From the NCBI GenBank assembly GCA_948099385.1, contig CANUEZ040000014.1, forward strand, positions 496,001-560,000: 64,000 nucleotides of DNA. The letters run 5' to 3'. Source of the DNA: Fasciola hepatica (lineage: Eukaryota; Platyhelminthes; Trematoda; Plagiorchiida; Fasciolidae). Made by a program: the position numbers and the translations under genes. The notes beneath the pieces are model-generated. The model worked only from the letters and a program-made list of their open reading frames with translations, made no database searches and was not told the origin of the DNA. Of this stretch, positions 33,367 through 44,380 are shown in pieces (position 1 is the stretch's first letter; every line of letters begins with the position of its first letter).

Positions 33367-34000
33367 TTGAATCTCAGCTCCTTCAAGGTGCGTACACTGA
33401 TGCAGGCCGAGCAGCAGGTGTGCCTAGCCCTCACATTAGATTATCTGAAGATTGATGTCTGCTGCTTAAGTGAAACGCGTATCCAGGATTCGCGCAGTGT
33501 GATTCAACTAACTGCTCTTGGTATCTCATCAAGGTCTTTTCCGCGCACCTCAGGAGACGAAGAAGCTAGAGCTGTGGGTCAACGTGGTGTAGGAATAGTC
33601 TTGAGTGACAAGGTCGAGGCTGCCCTCTTAGACTGGATCCCGATTAACAGACTCCAGGGGTCAGTCGGCATTCGAAAGGATGGTTGTGTTAAGGGCAACT
33701 TGTTTGTGATCTCGGTGTACCCCTCAATGGACTGCAGCTCAGACGCGCATAATGGTGAGTTCTATGATGAACTCGCCACCCTCGTTCGCAGCAGTGAAGA
33801 TTCTGCCATTGTAGTGCTAGCTGGTGACTTCAATGCACAAGTCGGCAAACTTAGTGCGTGAGAAGCTTGTTTAGGTGGGGGTTGTGCGTTACCCACTGAG
33901 CGTACAAACAACGGGGATAGGTTTCTCCAGTTTTGTGCAGACAATCGATTGTTCGTGTCTGACACCAATTTCGGACACAGCTGGCATCGCACAGCGCTCT
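33367..34000 (+). pseudogene. RTE F1 endonuclease domain
   Basis: This is an APE-type endonuclease: LNLSSFKVRTLMQAEQQV, then KIDVCCLSETRIQD (catalytic Glu), GQRGVGIVLSDKVEAALLDW, FVISVYPSMDCSSD and IVVLAGDFNAQVGKL (Asp and Asn). A stop at 33,859-33,861 is followed by DRFLQFCADNRLFV-like sequence in other frames. The SDH block near 34,110 is read as VGPCI in the shifted frame, equivalent to the ESDHALV of the 51.3 kb copy. The leader before 33,367 shows no protein I recognise. Confidence 0.8.
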
Positions 34001-34139
34001 AACTCTACAGGTACTTTGAGTCAGATTGGTCATATCGCAGTAAGTTACCGGCGGCCTGGTTCCGTTCCGAACTGTAGATCTTACTGGTCCACGTATGTAG
34101 AGTTGGACCATGCATTAGTTTTAATACGGTTATCTCTCC

Positions 34140-36294
34140 AGCTCCATGGTCATCGTCGCAAACCGCAAACCGGCTTAGCCGTGAAACGTATGTGTGATCC
34201 AGGTGTACGCACCCGTTATGAGCAGAAGTTAGCACATGAGCTAGGATCTACAGCGATAAGCAATGTAGATGAGCATTGGGCTCATATCAAACAGGCGATG
34301 CACGTGGCAGCAGGTTTCGCCTGTGGTCCTATGTCCGATGTCCATCAACGACAATGGATCTCGCAAGAGTCGTTGAGTATAATGAAACAAAAACGTCAGC
34401 TCTCGAACAGTAAAGCGATGAATAAGATACAAAGGCATCTACAAAAGCAAGTTACGAAAAGCCTTAAGAATGATTGCGGAAATTGATGGGTCAAGGTAGC
34501 CGAAGAAATGGAAATAGCAGCTGGTTCAGGTAACAGTCAAAGGCCGTTCAAACTTATTCGTGACACCAGTGGACGACGAACGCCGGTTAGTGAAACGATA
34601 TGCGGTAAAAATGGGGAGCTTATTCATGGCAGGGATCAAAGGCTTGGCCGTCGAGCCGAATACTTCAAGGAGCAGTTTAACTGGCCGCGCGCTAATGTAG
34701 TTACTCCTGTGTCAAGAAGTGCGATTCGTTGGGGAGTATCACTTGAGCCCCCATCGGAAATGAAAGTGGATTCATGTTTACGATTACTGAAGCTGGGGAA
34801 AGCGGCCGGTCCCGACGAACTTCCCCCAGTTCTTTTCAAACTGGGTGGAAATGTTTGATAAAATCACTTACGACCTTGCTCCGTGACATCTGGAACGAGA
34901 AGCGTATTCCGTTAATGTGGAACGAGTCATTGATTGTTCCTATCTTCGAGCAGGGAATATGCATTGACAGTAATAACCATCGTGGGATTAGCTTGATTCC
35001 GATATTCACCAAAGTATTAGCTTCTATTTTGCTGCACCGTCTTACGCCGGCTCGCGAGAGGAACACCCGCGAACAGCAAGCCGGATTCCGCCCAAATCGA
35101 GGATGCACCGACCAGATTTTTATCCTTCGCCGATTACTTGAAGCGCATCGCACACACCGTCGACTGAGAATAATGGTTTTCTTAGACTTGAAAGGCGCTT
35201 TTGATTCAGTTGATCGAGCAGCGCTTTTCACTACTCTTCATCGAAAAGGTATGCCCCAGAAGTTCGTGAATCTACTGAGGTCATTGTATTCTCATACTTC
35301 TGGCCGCTTTTGAGTTCATGGTGAACTATCCGGTCTGTTCGAAACAACCATTGGTGTTCGACAAGGATGTCCCATGTCTCTATTCCTATTCAACTTCGTC
35401 ATGGACGAAATAATGGGGAGTGCGTTGCAAAGTCTTCAGGATGTAGGCGTCGAACTAAGAAATAGTGGAAAGCTGTGTGACCTAGATTACGCGGACGAAT
35501 CCACTGAACGTGCTCAACGTGCACTAGATAGACTCGGAAGAGCTGTAGCTCCATTCGGCATGCGCTTTGCTCTTCCAAAGTGCAAGGTGATGTTACAGGA
35601 CTGGACGTCAACGATTCTGAGCTTGATGCTCGATGGGGAGATGCTGTCAGTTGTCGACCACTTCACGTACCTCGGCATCAGCGTGACGACGGATGGGAGC
35701 AAAGTAGTAGAGGTGAGCACGCGTATATCCAAGGCTCGAGGGGCGTACGCCGGACAGAAGCACTTGTGGCGCCGACCTGATATTTCACTGAAGTTGAAAT
35801 GTCGTGAGTACTGTGCCGCAGTGCGTTCAGTTTTGTTGTATGATTGCGAGACTTTGAGTCTGCTTATGGAAGGCATTAGTCGTCTTCAGGTTTTCGACCA
35901 CCGATGCTTGCTTAGTATGGCGAAGATTGGGTTGAGTAACTGAGTGAGCAATGCTGAGGTCAGAAAGCGAGTATTGGGTAATAATTCGGTGAACGTCCTG
36001 TCGCAGCGTATACAGTTTAGTAGACTTCGTTGGTTGGAGCACGTGTTACGTATCCGTATCCTACTCTCCGTTCCCCAAAGGGAGTGGAAGAAACCACGTG
36101 GAGGTCAACAGATGACGTGGCAACGAGGAATGAGAAAATGTACAGCAAACTTAGGGAACGTAGGTGCTTCATGTCTTCGTGGTTGGGGTCCAAAAGATCC
36201 GTCAACCAGTTGGCTGGAGGCACTGAAGGATATGTCAGCGAACCGTAAACAGAGACGATCGTGTTGTCACTTTCTGTCGAATCGGAATGACTGA
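34140..36294 (+). pseudogene. RTE F1 linker, reverse transcriptase and C-terminal domain
   Basis: The linker includes RYEQKLAHELGSTAISNVDE, DVHQRQWISQESLSIMKQKR and WVKVAEEMEIAAGSGNSQ. The palm needs a frame change near 34,850. It includes WNEKRIPLMWNESLIVPIF, NNHRGISLIPIFTKVLASIL, REQQAGFRPNRGCTDQIFIL and VFLDLKGAFDSVDRAALF (motif A). Then come TIGVRQGCPMSLFLFNFVMD (motif B) and DLDYADES (motif C, where the family has YADD). The C-terminal part has LLYDCETLSL and VFDHRCLLSMAKIG, a stop at 35,941, then QFSRLRWLEHVLRIR and a GWGPKDPSTSWLEALKDM end. Stops also lie at 34,484, 34,856 and 35,311. Confidence 0.85.
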
Positions 36295-36457
36295 TTGATG
36301 TGCGTTTGTACAGTAAGACTGTGTATTCCGTGTGTTGGCTACTTGGGCATTGTTCCCCTCCCTGTCCATTTTGAATATTCATACTTTCTAATTCAGCGTG
36401 CAACATGGTGATAAAGTTAGTGATCGGTGGGGCTTGCCATGCTGTTTAACGCTGTAC

Positions 36458-36478
36458 GATGATGATGATGATGATGAT
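36458..36478 (+). repeat. (GAT)n tail of the RTE F1 insertion
   Basis: Seven uninterrupted GAT units lie at the exact point where RTE sequence ends and the Gypsy integrase resumes. Microsatellite 3' tails of this kind are usual for RTE-type LINEs. Confidence 0.85.
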
Positions 36479-36483
36479 ATTCT

Positions 36484-37035
36484 ATGAGCCGGACGTACGT
36501 TTTCACCACTTGCTTGTGGATCTCGTTGGGCCCCCTCCCACCACTCAACGGCTACGTCTACATCCTCACGTGTGTAGATCGTTTAACTCGCGGGCCACAG
36601 ACCATACCTATTCCCCGTCTTACCTCAGGGGAAGCTGTAGAAGTATCTCTAAGTGGTTGGGTAAGTCAGTTCGGTTGCCCTGCTGTCGTGACCATCGATC
36701 GCGGTTCTCATTTTCACGGTGCCTTCCACGAGCTGCTGAACACATTCGGTTGCAGACAACGAGACGACGGCCTATCATCCTCAGGCCAGCGGTGTGGTGA
36801 AACGATTCTGTCGCCAACTCAAAGCTGCCCTTTGTGCTCGTAATAACTCTTTATGGAGTGAAGTTTTTCTGATGGTTCCCTTAGGACTGCGTAACACCGT
36901 TAAGGCCAACATGCGTGTTACGTCGGGCGAACTGGTTTATGGTTGCACATAACAACTTCCAGGTCAATTGCTTTCTCCATTACCACCTGAGTTTTAATTA
37001 CGGGGATTATGCAAGACGTCTGTCACACCAAATGC
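36484..37035 (+). pseudogene. Gypsy E integrase core (3' of the RTE insertion)
   Basis: The translation over two frames gives HHLLVDLVGPLPPLNGYVYI (first catalytic Asp), LTCVDRLTRGPQTIPI and FGCPAVVTIDRGSHFHGAFH (second Asp). Then, in another frame, come HPQASGVVKRFCRQLKAAL, where the family's catalytic Glu is replaced by Lys, and SLWSEVFLMVPLGLRN. The latter is the end of the core with the usual 'R...K..L..S.AELVYG' segment following. Stops occur at 36,798 and 36,841. Homology stops near 37,035, at the second RTE insertion. Confidence 0.8.
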
Positions 37036-38630
37036 GGGTGCTAAGGCCCAAGACGAAATCACCGATGTAATACTCAAGCTGAAGAACCGGAAATCCCCTG
37101 GAGAAGATGGCATCGCGCCGGAGATATATAAATCATGTCTTTCGACACTACTCGGGCCACTGCACACCCTGTTTTGTTTAGTCTGAAAAAAACCATTCCC
37201 AGCGGGATGGGGGACCTCAGGTCTCCTTCCTCTTCCAAAGAAAGGCGACAGGACCGTGCGCGAAAACTACCGTGGCATCAGTTTAATCGACGTGGCCGCC
37301 AAAATATTCTCCGTGTTTTTGTTGAACCGCTTCTCGGCGGTGCGGGACGCGCGCACACGCCCCAATCAAGGAGGCTTCCGCCGTGACAAAGGGTGCGTGG
37401 ACCAAATATTCACCCTCCGCCGAGTATTGGAATATCGGTACAAGTTTTAGAAACCTACTGCAGCTTGTTTTATTGATTTTCGGGCTGCCTTTGACTCAGT
37501 TGACAGAGAATCAATATGGACTACATTACAAGGGGATGGAATGCCCCAGAAGCTTCTCAGTCTCACGAGGTCATACTACACAAATCCTCCGCGCGAGAAT
37601 ACGCATCTACGAAGAGGAGTCCAGCGAGTTCTCCCCCAATCCCGCTGTTAGACAAGGCTGTCCCCTGTCGCCACTGCTGTTCAACTACGCCATCGACTGG
37701 ATAATGCGTCAGGCGCTCTCCGATTACCCTGGTATTCAGCTGGGCACCGATGTTTTCCTCGCCGATCTAGAATTCGCAGACGACATCGTCATCCTTGGAG
37801 ATAGCCCAACTGCCTTAAAGCTGGTTCTCAGTCGCGTAGAATCTTCCACAAAATCCATGGGACTAGAAATCAATACCCCGAAGACCAAGATCCTTTCGAC
37901 ATGCACTATACAGTCCATTCTCCCGTTGTAGTTGAACGGCGAGTAAAGTAAACACGTCCCGGAGTTCAAATATCATTGCTCTACGGTTCTCCCAAACGGC
38001 CAAGCCAAAGATGAAATCCAGTTGCGCATTGACAAGACCCGGTCTGCTTTTCTTCAGCTTCGCAATGTACTCTGGGCGCCTCCGGACCAAAGTCCGCGTC
38101 TTCCGGGTTGCTATCCGCCCAATACTGACCTACGACCGCGAGATGTGGCCTCTACGCGTGGAGGACATCAGAAAGCTGGAAATGTTTGACCATTGGTGTC
38201 TGTGACGGATACTGGAGGTGGTGTGGCACGGAAAACTTTCAAACGAGACAGTAAGACAACGGTGCTTTGACATCGAAAAACTGTCGGTGTTCCTCCAACG
38301 CCGACGAATGCAGTGGCTTGGACATGTCCTACGACGTCTGAACCCAAAGATCTCAAGACAGTGCCTCGCTTCTGTTCCATGTCCAGGATGGCGCTGTCGC
38401 CTCAGAGGACAGCTGAGAGCATGGGTCAGTACCATCAAATCGGACGTTGAGGGATTAGGACTCCAGGCTGTCTACGGCGCTCGCAACTGGGAGCAGAACT
38501 GGATTTTTCTGTGTCCAGGTCTCGCATCCGATCGACGCTCATAGGCTGGTGCCATTCGGGACATACATGAAGCCGGCTCATCCTCTCGCAGAAGCTAGCC
38601 GCATAAAAGTAAAAAGTAAAGTAAGTTGAA
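37035..38630 (+). mobile_element. 5'-truncated RTE-like LINE (F3) inserted in Gypsy E
   Basis: The element starts inside the linker (LKNRKSPGEDGIAPEIYK). It runs through the palm with NYRGISLIDVAAKIFSVFLL, DKGCVDQIFTLRRVLE, AACFIDFRAAFDSVDRES (shifted frame), AVRQGCPLSPLLFNYAIDWI and LEFADDIVILGDSP (motif C intact). The C-terminal segments VEDIRKLEMFDHWCL and RRRMQWLGHVLRRL follow. Several frameshifts and stops are present. It ends in a TAAAAGTAAAAAGTAAAG tail near 38,618. This is a different RTE subfamily from F1, with better preserved catalytic residues. Gypsy E continues on both sides. Confidence 0.8.
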
Positions 38631-39182
38631 GCTCACCACGCCACGAGAACAAACCCCTAGCAGCTACTTACCTACCACTGACCCGTTCCGCGTCGTCCAG
38701 CGAAAGGAAAAAAATGCGTGTTGGTGGTAGACAGCAATCCACCGTCGTCCGGATCGTTACCACACCTGACCTATTGGGACCTTATGTGGTTCTCCGCCAC
38801 TCCAATTCTCAGAGTCTGGTTGCCGGTTATCCCCAATAGTGCAGTGGGCCTTGGTGTCTATGGAGTGAATGCCCCTTCCACAGCACTCATGCGTAAGCAT
38901 GTAATAAAAAAAGACATCAAAGGCAGGAAAGAGACCATCAGTACAGAACGCCTTAAACCAGCCTTCGTCGAGGTAGAACCCACCCCGGACAACCCACCCA
39001 ATGCTCCCACCTGCTCACAACCTTCGGTCAGTCGTCCTGAGTCGGCACCTGTTACTCCCACTAACGACTCTCTGTTACCGGTTACAACACCAAACTCCAC
39101 AGAAGATACAGCTGCACTCGTCAACCGCAAGCTGCGACAGCCAACGAGGTTTTCTGAATTTGTAACAGTTGTATATATTTAA
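38630..39182 (+). pseudogene. Gypsy E integrase C-terminal tail
   Basis: Near 38,634 the frame gives SPRHENKPLAATYLPLTDPF, the SH3-like region with the 'GP(F/Y)RV' turn. Later, at 38,925-39,180, come GRKETISTERLKPAFVEVEP and a Pro/Ser/Thr-rich stretch ending RKLRQPTRFSEFVTVVYI and a stop. That is the standard end of Gypsy polyproteins without a chromodomain. About 170 bp of unrelated sequence (38,760-38,920) appears inserted between the two parts. The stop at 39,180-39,182 closes the element's coding region. Confidence 0.75.
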
Positions 39183-39769
39183 GTTTACTCTTCATATTCC
39201 ACTTGTACATAGTTTAATAACGTATGACTGCGGGACCACGTAGTTCATCGCGACAGGAGTAATGGCAGCCTGCATTGGGCCGGTGTGTCCCCCTCAGTCG
39301 AATATCCGTCCGCGCCCCGGGGCGCACCTTCCTTGTGTTTCTTGCCTTCCAGCTCGTCCCATCGGACAGAACCACATGGACTTCCAGGGTCTCGCATGGT
39401 TCAAACAAAACGCTCATTGGATCGTGGCTGGACTCATTTGACGCTGGACGCTGGCTCGTTTACGAAGGCAATAACAACCACAGGCAAACGGAACTTTGGG
39501 ATATGCTGACAACGACAAACCCTACAACACAATCGCCATTGCAAAGTCACAAGCAGGATCTACCCAGGTCAGATTTACTGTTGAGAGGACGCAATTTCGC
39601 GATCGACGCACAGCGACCTGTATGACTCATAAAGAACGACTTGTGCTGGCTTCGTTGTTGTGTTCGATCGCGGCGGGAGGCATGGAAAACGTCTATCTCC
39701 ACCGAAGCCGACGTACCCATCACGAATCGAAGCCCAACTGCGTCGGCCTTCTAGGGGGAGACCCCCGTA
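39183..39769. other. 3' non-coding region after Gypsy E
   Basis: No recognisable coding sequence is seen. A short self-complementary purine/pyrimidine patch (GGGG GAGA CCCC) lies at about 39,755-39,768, just before the sequence that matches 29,205. It could be what remains of a polypurine tract and LTR edge, but this is weak. The longest frame (39,275-39,625, 116 codons) has no domain I know. Confidence 0.4.
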
Positions 39770-39900
39770 GTGCTACCGATGTGACACAATTGCAAAGACT
39801 AACAAATTTGACTATCTGAAAATGTACCGAATTTGGTTGCGCCACTTGCTCCGTCTGTGTACACCGTCATCACGCCGTTGCGTTCCTCCAATACACGTTA
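39770..39900 (+). repeat. Short copy of the repeat at 29,205-29,780
   Basis: It matches the outer parts of the 29.2 kb block but lacks its 430-bp tandem middle. The order GATGTG, ATTGCAAAGACTAA, CGAATTTGG, GCTCCG, TACACCGT, CACGCCGTTGCGTTCCTCCAAT is kept. Either the middle was deleted here, or the tandem array was gained in the other copy. It lies between Gypsy E and the family G LINE. Confidence 0.6.
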
Positions 39901-40052
39901 TCCCGCTCCAGCGTTTCGAGTTCTTCTTTTCACACTGCCGAGTATAATCATCGTGTTGCAAAGTGAGGACCAGGGGCTATAGGCTGTATGCGGGAGCAGG
40001 TCCGGACTTAAGAGAAACCTAAAAAACTGCACTGAAGGCCACAAACCAACTG

Positions 40053-40673
40053 GTGCCGAATGTGACCCAGAAACTGCAGGCAGAGGCAATTAGCGCCAGA
40101 CAAATAATAATCTGGGGCTCTTTTCTAAAAGGTACGAACCCAAGCGAGACCGCTACCTCTCTTCTTGGCGTCCTGACGACCCCTGAGGTCCCAAACCTCG
40201 CTAAAAGCTCATGGCTATTCTCCTTAACCAAGCACAGGACATTGGGCCTCCTGATAGAGTTTAACATAGAGGACCCGGTCGGGAGCGTCCTCTCACAATC
40301 AGGAAAAATCAGATATCACTGCCAGTTAATTAGAGGGGTCTCCAAAGACAGGCCTCTCCACGTGAGGCAGATTCTCAAGACCCGAAAATAAAACCTTTAA
40401 AACCCGATTATTAAAATAGACCGAAAGCTCTTGAGGTTGCCTGAGGTTCGCCTGACTGAACTAAATGCAGCAAAGACGAACCCCACAGCCACTCTCCCAA
40501 GGAACCATATGCTTCATAACCCAGAGTCACCTGGAGTTACCGACCGTCAAAGCATAGTTCTCAGCAGCTCTGAAGTAGCTGAACAGGGAGGTGTTGATTT
40601 CGATAGGTGCAAATCACCCAGCCCTCAGAAATGTAAGGAAGCTTCTCCGAAACCGCGCTTTAAGACAATGTAG
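40053..40673 (+). pseudogene. Family G LINE ORF1 remnant with RRM/CTD-like domain
   Basis: The first frame (40,053-40,391) has ARQIIIWGSFLKGTNPSETA, then LLGVLTTPEVPN, then LLIEFNIEDPVGSVLSQSGK and DRPLHVRQI. This matches the 'R..NIII.G........A...L......R.G.....RPL.V.F......VL......LR...I..DR...ER' pattern of CR1 and L1 ORF1 RNA-binding domains. A stop follows, and a second frame (40,431-40,673) is low-complexity and Ser/Pro-rich. The coiled coil that should precede the domain is recognisable only as the short MPNVTQKLQAEAISARQ. Confidence 0.65.
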
Positions 40674-40969
40674 GCTTATTAGGACACTACCCCGTCCACA
40701 CGCTATTTGATACCACCTTTACTCTCCACCATCACCCCACTGCTATCACCCATCCCGGTAGCCCCATAACGTTCGGAAAACATCCTGCAAATTTTCGGAG
40801 TGTGAGAGATACGATCCGTTCCCCAGAGGCAACGAACGAACGAACGAAGCAGCCGTCACGGAGGCCGGAACTACCAGAAAACATATCTCACGCACTAGCA
40901 CGATCAGAGTAGACTCCTATCCAACAGTCCCTTCTTCCACTACTAAAGTTTCTGATGAGCGTGCTCTAA

Positions 40970-42239
40970 GATGTTTATCCATCGACTGCTTAAGTATCTC
41001 CAACAAGATACTAGGGCTTGGACAACAAGTGGCAGGCAAGAGCCCTCACATAATGGGTATCACAGAAAACTGGATCACCCGAGATGACTCAGCCGGAGAA
41101 ATAGATATTAACGGATACTCAGTGGTCCGAAAGGACACCGGCCGAGGTTAAGCCGGTGGTGTTTCACTTTACCTAAATAAAATGCTACCCCTAGAACTCA
41201 TCATCTTCTCACCGCCGATCCCTCCCATTGACTGTTTGTGGGTAAAAAACAACGCTGAGTAGTAAAGAAACACTCGTAGTGGGTGTAATATACCGACCGC
41301 CACAGTACCGGCACGAAGAATCGGCGACACTCATTGAACAGATAAAGGAGCTAACGAATACCCACCTATTCACGCACCTGTTGATAATGGGGACTTCAAC
41401 GTTCCCTCAATAGACTGGCCCAGCTATCACTCCATAGACCCAATGTTTGGTGTCCAGCTACTAGATATGCTCTCTCAAATGTCCTGGACGCAAAATGTCT
41501 GGAGTCCAGCTAGGTTTCGCCACTGTCAAACACCCTCACTCCATAATCTTGTCATCACAAACAAGCCGCATCAAATGGACACAATCTGTCACTCCTGCCC
41601 AGTAGAGAAGAGTGATCACGAAGTCCTCAGCTTTGACTTTGTCATCAAATGGTCATCGCGCAGTTTGTCACTGAGGACAGTAAGATCTTCTAAAGAGACC
41701 AACTTCTTTTAACTTAGGGAGAATCTTACACCCCAACGGCACCCATTTCCTTGAACGCTGACGTACATACACCTAACCAACAAATTGAACAACACATTTC
41801 CAGCACAGATACTCGTTTCGTGCCGAGGATAAAAATAAAAAACAGCACCAAGCATAGACTACCACGTCCCATCCTTCGCCTGACAGAGCAGCGTGCACAT
41901 ATGTTTGCCATAATGGAGTGCACCCAGCTGACAGCAGATGCAGACAAATTCAAACGGATTGTAAGCGAATGCAAGTCGGAAAACCGTGAAAATTTTACAG
42001 AGGTACAAAAGGGTTCCCGCTCATGGGTCCGGTCCAACAAATCCATCTTATTTAAGCATATTTGCCACATACGAAAGATCAAACCCTCTGCACTAGTTCT
42101 CCACCTTCCTGACGGCTCTCCAGCTACTTCATCCGAGCGAGGGGGTGAGATCTTTGAGGACCACTTTCGCTCTATTTTCGACTATTTGTCAACGTTAACC
42201 AACCGGTTCTTTTTCCAAAAGCTGTGGAACGAAACCTAA
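40970..42239 (+). pseudogene. Family G LINE endonuclease and linker
   Basis: The endonuclease includes LRCLSIDCLSISNKILGLGQ, HIMGITENWITRDDSAGEI (catalytic Glu) and DINGYSVVRKDTGRG followed by a stop. Then come AGGVSLYLNKMLPLELII, NGDFNVPSIDWPSYHS (Asp and Asn) and EKSDHEVLSFDFVI (Asp and His). The linker (41,751-42,239) has RILRLTEQ-like basic segments, FKRIVSECKSENRENF and LHLPDGSPATSSERGGEIFE. The latter is the 'L...DG....D.E.A..F..FF.S.F' block before the palm. Stops occur at 41,149, 41,260 and 41,710. Confidence 0.75.
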
Positions 42240-42429
42240 ACAGCATCCAATTCTCGGTCCGGGACGTTGAACTACAACTGAAAATGTCAACCCGTATAGC
42301 TCAATGGGTCCAGACGGCATGCATCCCAGGATACTAAAGGAATGCGCAAATATTCTAGCTCCCACATATTTCATCCTATTTCAACGTTGTCTAGACTGCT
42401 GCACTTTCCCAAGCTCGTGAAAGAAAGCC

Positions 42430-43222
42430 ATAATCACATCTATCTTCAGAAAGGGTGACGGGCACTTCCCATCTAGCTACAAGCCGATGAGTCTAACCAG
42501 CATGCCTAGAAAAGTCTTTCAGCGCATCATCAAACGCGCGATACTACACCATTTGCAGACGAATAGCTTAATTTCCCTTTCCAAACACAGATTTCTGCTA
42601 GGCAGATCATGCATCACCAACATTTTAATTGTCATGGATAGCTTGACGCAGGGCTACGACCAGGGTAAAACCTCCCACGCTGTCTTCATAGATTTTGCGA
42701 AAGCCATCGACAGAGTGCCACGCTTACCCTTGCTGCGCAAGCTGGAAGTGCACGGCATCACCAATAAACTCTTCTGCGTACTTAGCTTTCTGTCTGAGCG
42801 CACCTTCACTGTGCGTGCGGGTGCTTCATATTCTTTTCTGTCCCCAGTCACTATAGGAGTCCCTAAAGGCTCCGTACTGGGTCTCCTGCTGTCCCTTATC
42901 TATATCAACGATCTCCCAGAAGCCGTGAAGTCCAACATCGCAATGTACGCGGATGATGTGACTATGTGGGATTCTTCAAGTATACAACTGGGGTCGGCTA
43001 TGGATGCAGCCAAGCGCTGGCCAGTGTATCGCGGCTCTTCGCGGACATCAAACTTATTAAAATGAAATTGTGAGCTTAGAGCTTAGGTGCGCCTTGTTTA
43101 TGAATAGGCATCTGTTCATAGGTTTACTGGGGGGATGATCGCCGCTCCTCAGGAGCATCAAATTCCGATACCGGGTCTTCCACTGGCATAGGCAATCTTC
43201 TCGAATCATTCTTCATAGCCAC
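42430..43222 (+). pseudogene. Family G LINE reverse transcriptase palm
   Basis: The palm includes YKPMSLTSMPRKVFQRIIKR, LSKHRFLLGRSCITNILIVM, AVFIDFAKAIDRVPRLPLL (motif A) and TIGVPKGSVLGLLLSLIYI (motif B). It ends with AMYADDVTMWDSS (motif C, intact YADD). The frame ends at 43,065. The next 157 bp are LINE sequence up to the left LTR of Gypsy H at 43,223. The upstream part of the palm (42,240-42,430) is broken by shifts but retains a recognisable SLNGSRRHASQDTK-like block. Confidence 0.8.
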
Positions 43223-43392
43223 TGTTACGAACTCGAATGACCGAGCAACAAACTTAGAGAGAAGACGGATCCTAAAGGAGGCTCTAATCTTCTAACAATA
43301 CGAGTGCATGTGCTGAAAAGGGAAAAACGAAAACCATTAGTATTCAAAATACATTCGAGAACGGCGGACCGACGTCAAACTGGTTCATACCA
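43223..43392 (-). repeat. 3' LTR of Gypsy H
   Basis: This is the 170-bp left LTR in window coordinates, which is the 3' LTR because the element reads on the minus strand. It shares the central CTCTAATCTTCTAACAATAC and GTGCATGTGCTGAAAAGGGA blocks exactly with the other LTR. The polypurine tract lies directly inside it. Confidence 0.9.
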
Positions 43393-44380
43393 TTCTCCCC
43401 CACTGGATAAATTTTCAGTGTAATATAAAAGTAGGTCATTTCCCGGGCATTCAAACTTCACGACTCCGTAAATTATATGGTCTCGTTTGTTGTTGGGCTT
43501 CCAGAAGCTGCTGAACATTTTCCGACAAATCGAGAATCTGAGATGATCGAGAACCCTCGTCTTCGATTCCAGATGTATAATGCCTTCAATCGGACGTGTG
43601 TCCAAATGGTTGGGCGGTTGGAAAGGCATGTTGATCCGTCTGCCCTTGATATGAGACCTCTGAATCGACCGGTTTGGGGGCAAGGTGCCTCTGACACAGT
43701 AACTTCGTTGCCATTTGGGAGACGAATGCGAGCGTACTGTGAATTGCAGTTTAGAAGTTCCACCCCTTCCACCAAGGGGTCGCATTTCGAAGACTGAGTC
43801 ATCCTTAATAATATGACAGGCGCCGGTTTTGATCACCAGGTAGGGAGTTAGATTCCACTAGTAGAACTGCGGTGGAAATTAAAAACGCGCTCATGGAGTG
43901 TCTCATTAGTAGCGGTGCACAACAAGAAGCAAACCGAATGCAAGGCATCCAAGAGTAAGGATTCCCAGTGACAAATGTCCAGTTGTTGTGATTTCAACGC
44001 CAGTGTGATAGCTTTCCATAGGGTCCCACTCAACCCCTCCATCTGACACTTTCCGCGTGGGTTGTACGGAGTGGTGCGGCAGGTTGCCACTGCTTTGTCG
44101 TGGAGAAATGTCTGAACTTCAGATGACATGAAAGCAGTGCCACGGTCGGAGTGGACATAGAAGGGCATTCCAAATAGGGAAAATAGTTGGGAAAGACACT
44201 GGATAACTGTGGAAGAAGATAAGTGTGAACAAGCAAAAGCGAAAGGAAATCGTGAATATTCGTCGATCATCGTCGAAAGGTACTTGTTACGGGAGGTAGA
44301 TGGTAGGGGACCTTTAAAGTGAATACTGATTCTTTCAAATGGCTCAGTAGCTTTTATCAATTTGCCGAACTGTTGTTAAC
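43393..44380 (-). pseudogene. Gypsy H integrase core and C-terminal part
   Basis: Reading down from 44,360, the core has PFERISIHFKGPLPSTSRN, where the first catalytic Asp has become His. MIDEYSRFPFAFACSHLSS follows, then PFYVHSDRGTAFMSSEVQTF (second Asp kept) and PYNPRGKCQMEGLSGTLWK (Glu kept). ICHWESLLLDALHSVCFLLC leads into HRRS-like sequence and a stop near 43,848. The C-terminal part (43,473-43,802) includes LLNCNSQYARIRLPNGNEV and VSEAPCPQ. The polypurine tract and 3' LTR follow. Confidence 0.85.

Larger units (their letters stand above)
32750..36480 (+). mobile_element. RTE-like LINE (F1), nearly full length, inserted in Gypsy E integrase
   Basis: The element comprises a leader (32,750-33,360), endonuclease, linker, reverse transcriptase and C-terminal domain. 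It ends in a GAT microsatellite tail at 36,458-36,478, immediately before Gypsy sequence resumes. The order and motifs are those of RTE-clade elements reported in trematodes. It contains several stops and frameshifts, but parts are about 90% or more identical by eye to a second copy at 50.8-51.9 kb, so the family is relatively young. No unambiguous target-site duplication was found. Confidence 0.85.
30010..39182 (+). mobile_element. Degenerate Ty3/Gypsy element E, split by two RTE insertions
   Basis: The domains lie in Gypsy order on +: gag remnant, aspartic protease, reverse transcriptase, RNase H, integrase zinc-binding part, integrase core and C-terminal tail. Integrase is cut at about 32,745 by a nearly full-length RTE LINE, resumes at 36,484, and is cut again at about 37,035 by a truncated RTE. 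The tail resumes near 38,630 and ends at 39,182. Many stops and frameshifts occur, so the element is dead. LTRs are not certain; matching sequence at 29,205-29,780 and 39,770-39,900 is the only candidate pair. Confidence 0.8.

Noticed and set aside
40827..40846. Short ACGA tandem run as a feature
   Set aside because: Only about four units, inside decayed LINE sequence; too small to interpret.
43477..43797. 106-codon + frame as a gene
   Set aside because: It is antisense to the C-terminal part of Gypsy H integrase, which explains the open frame.
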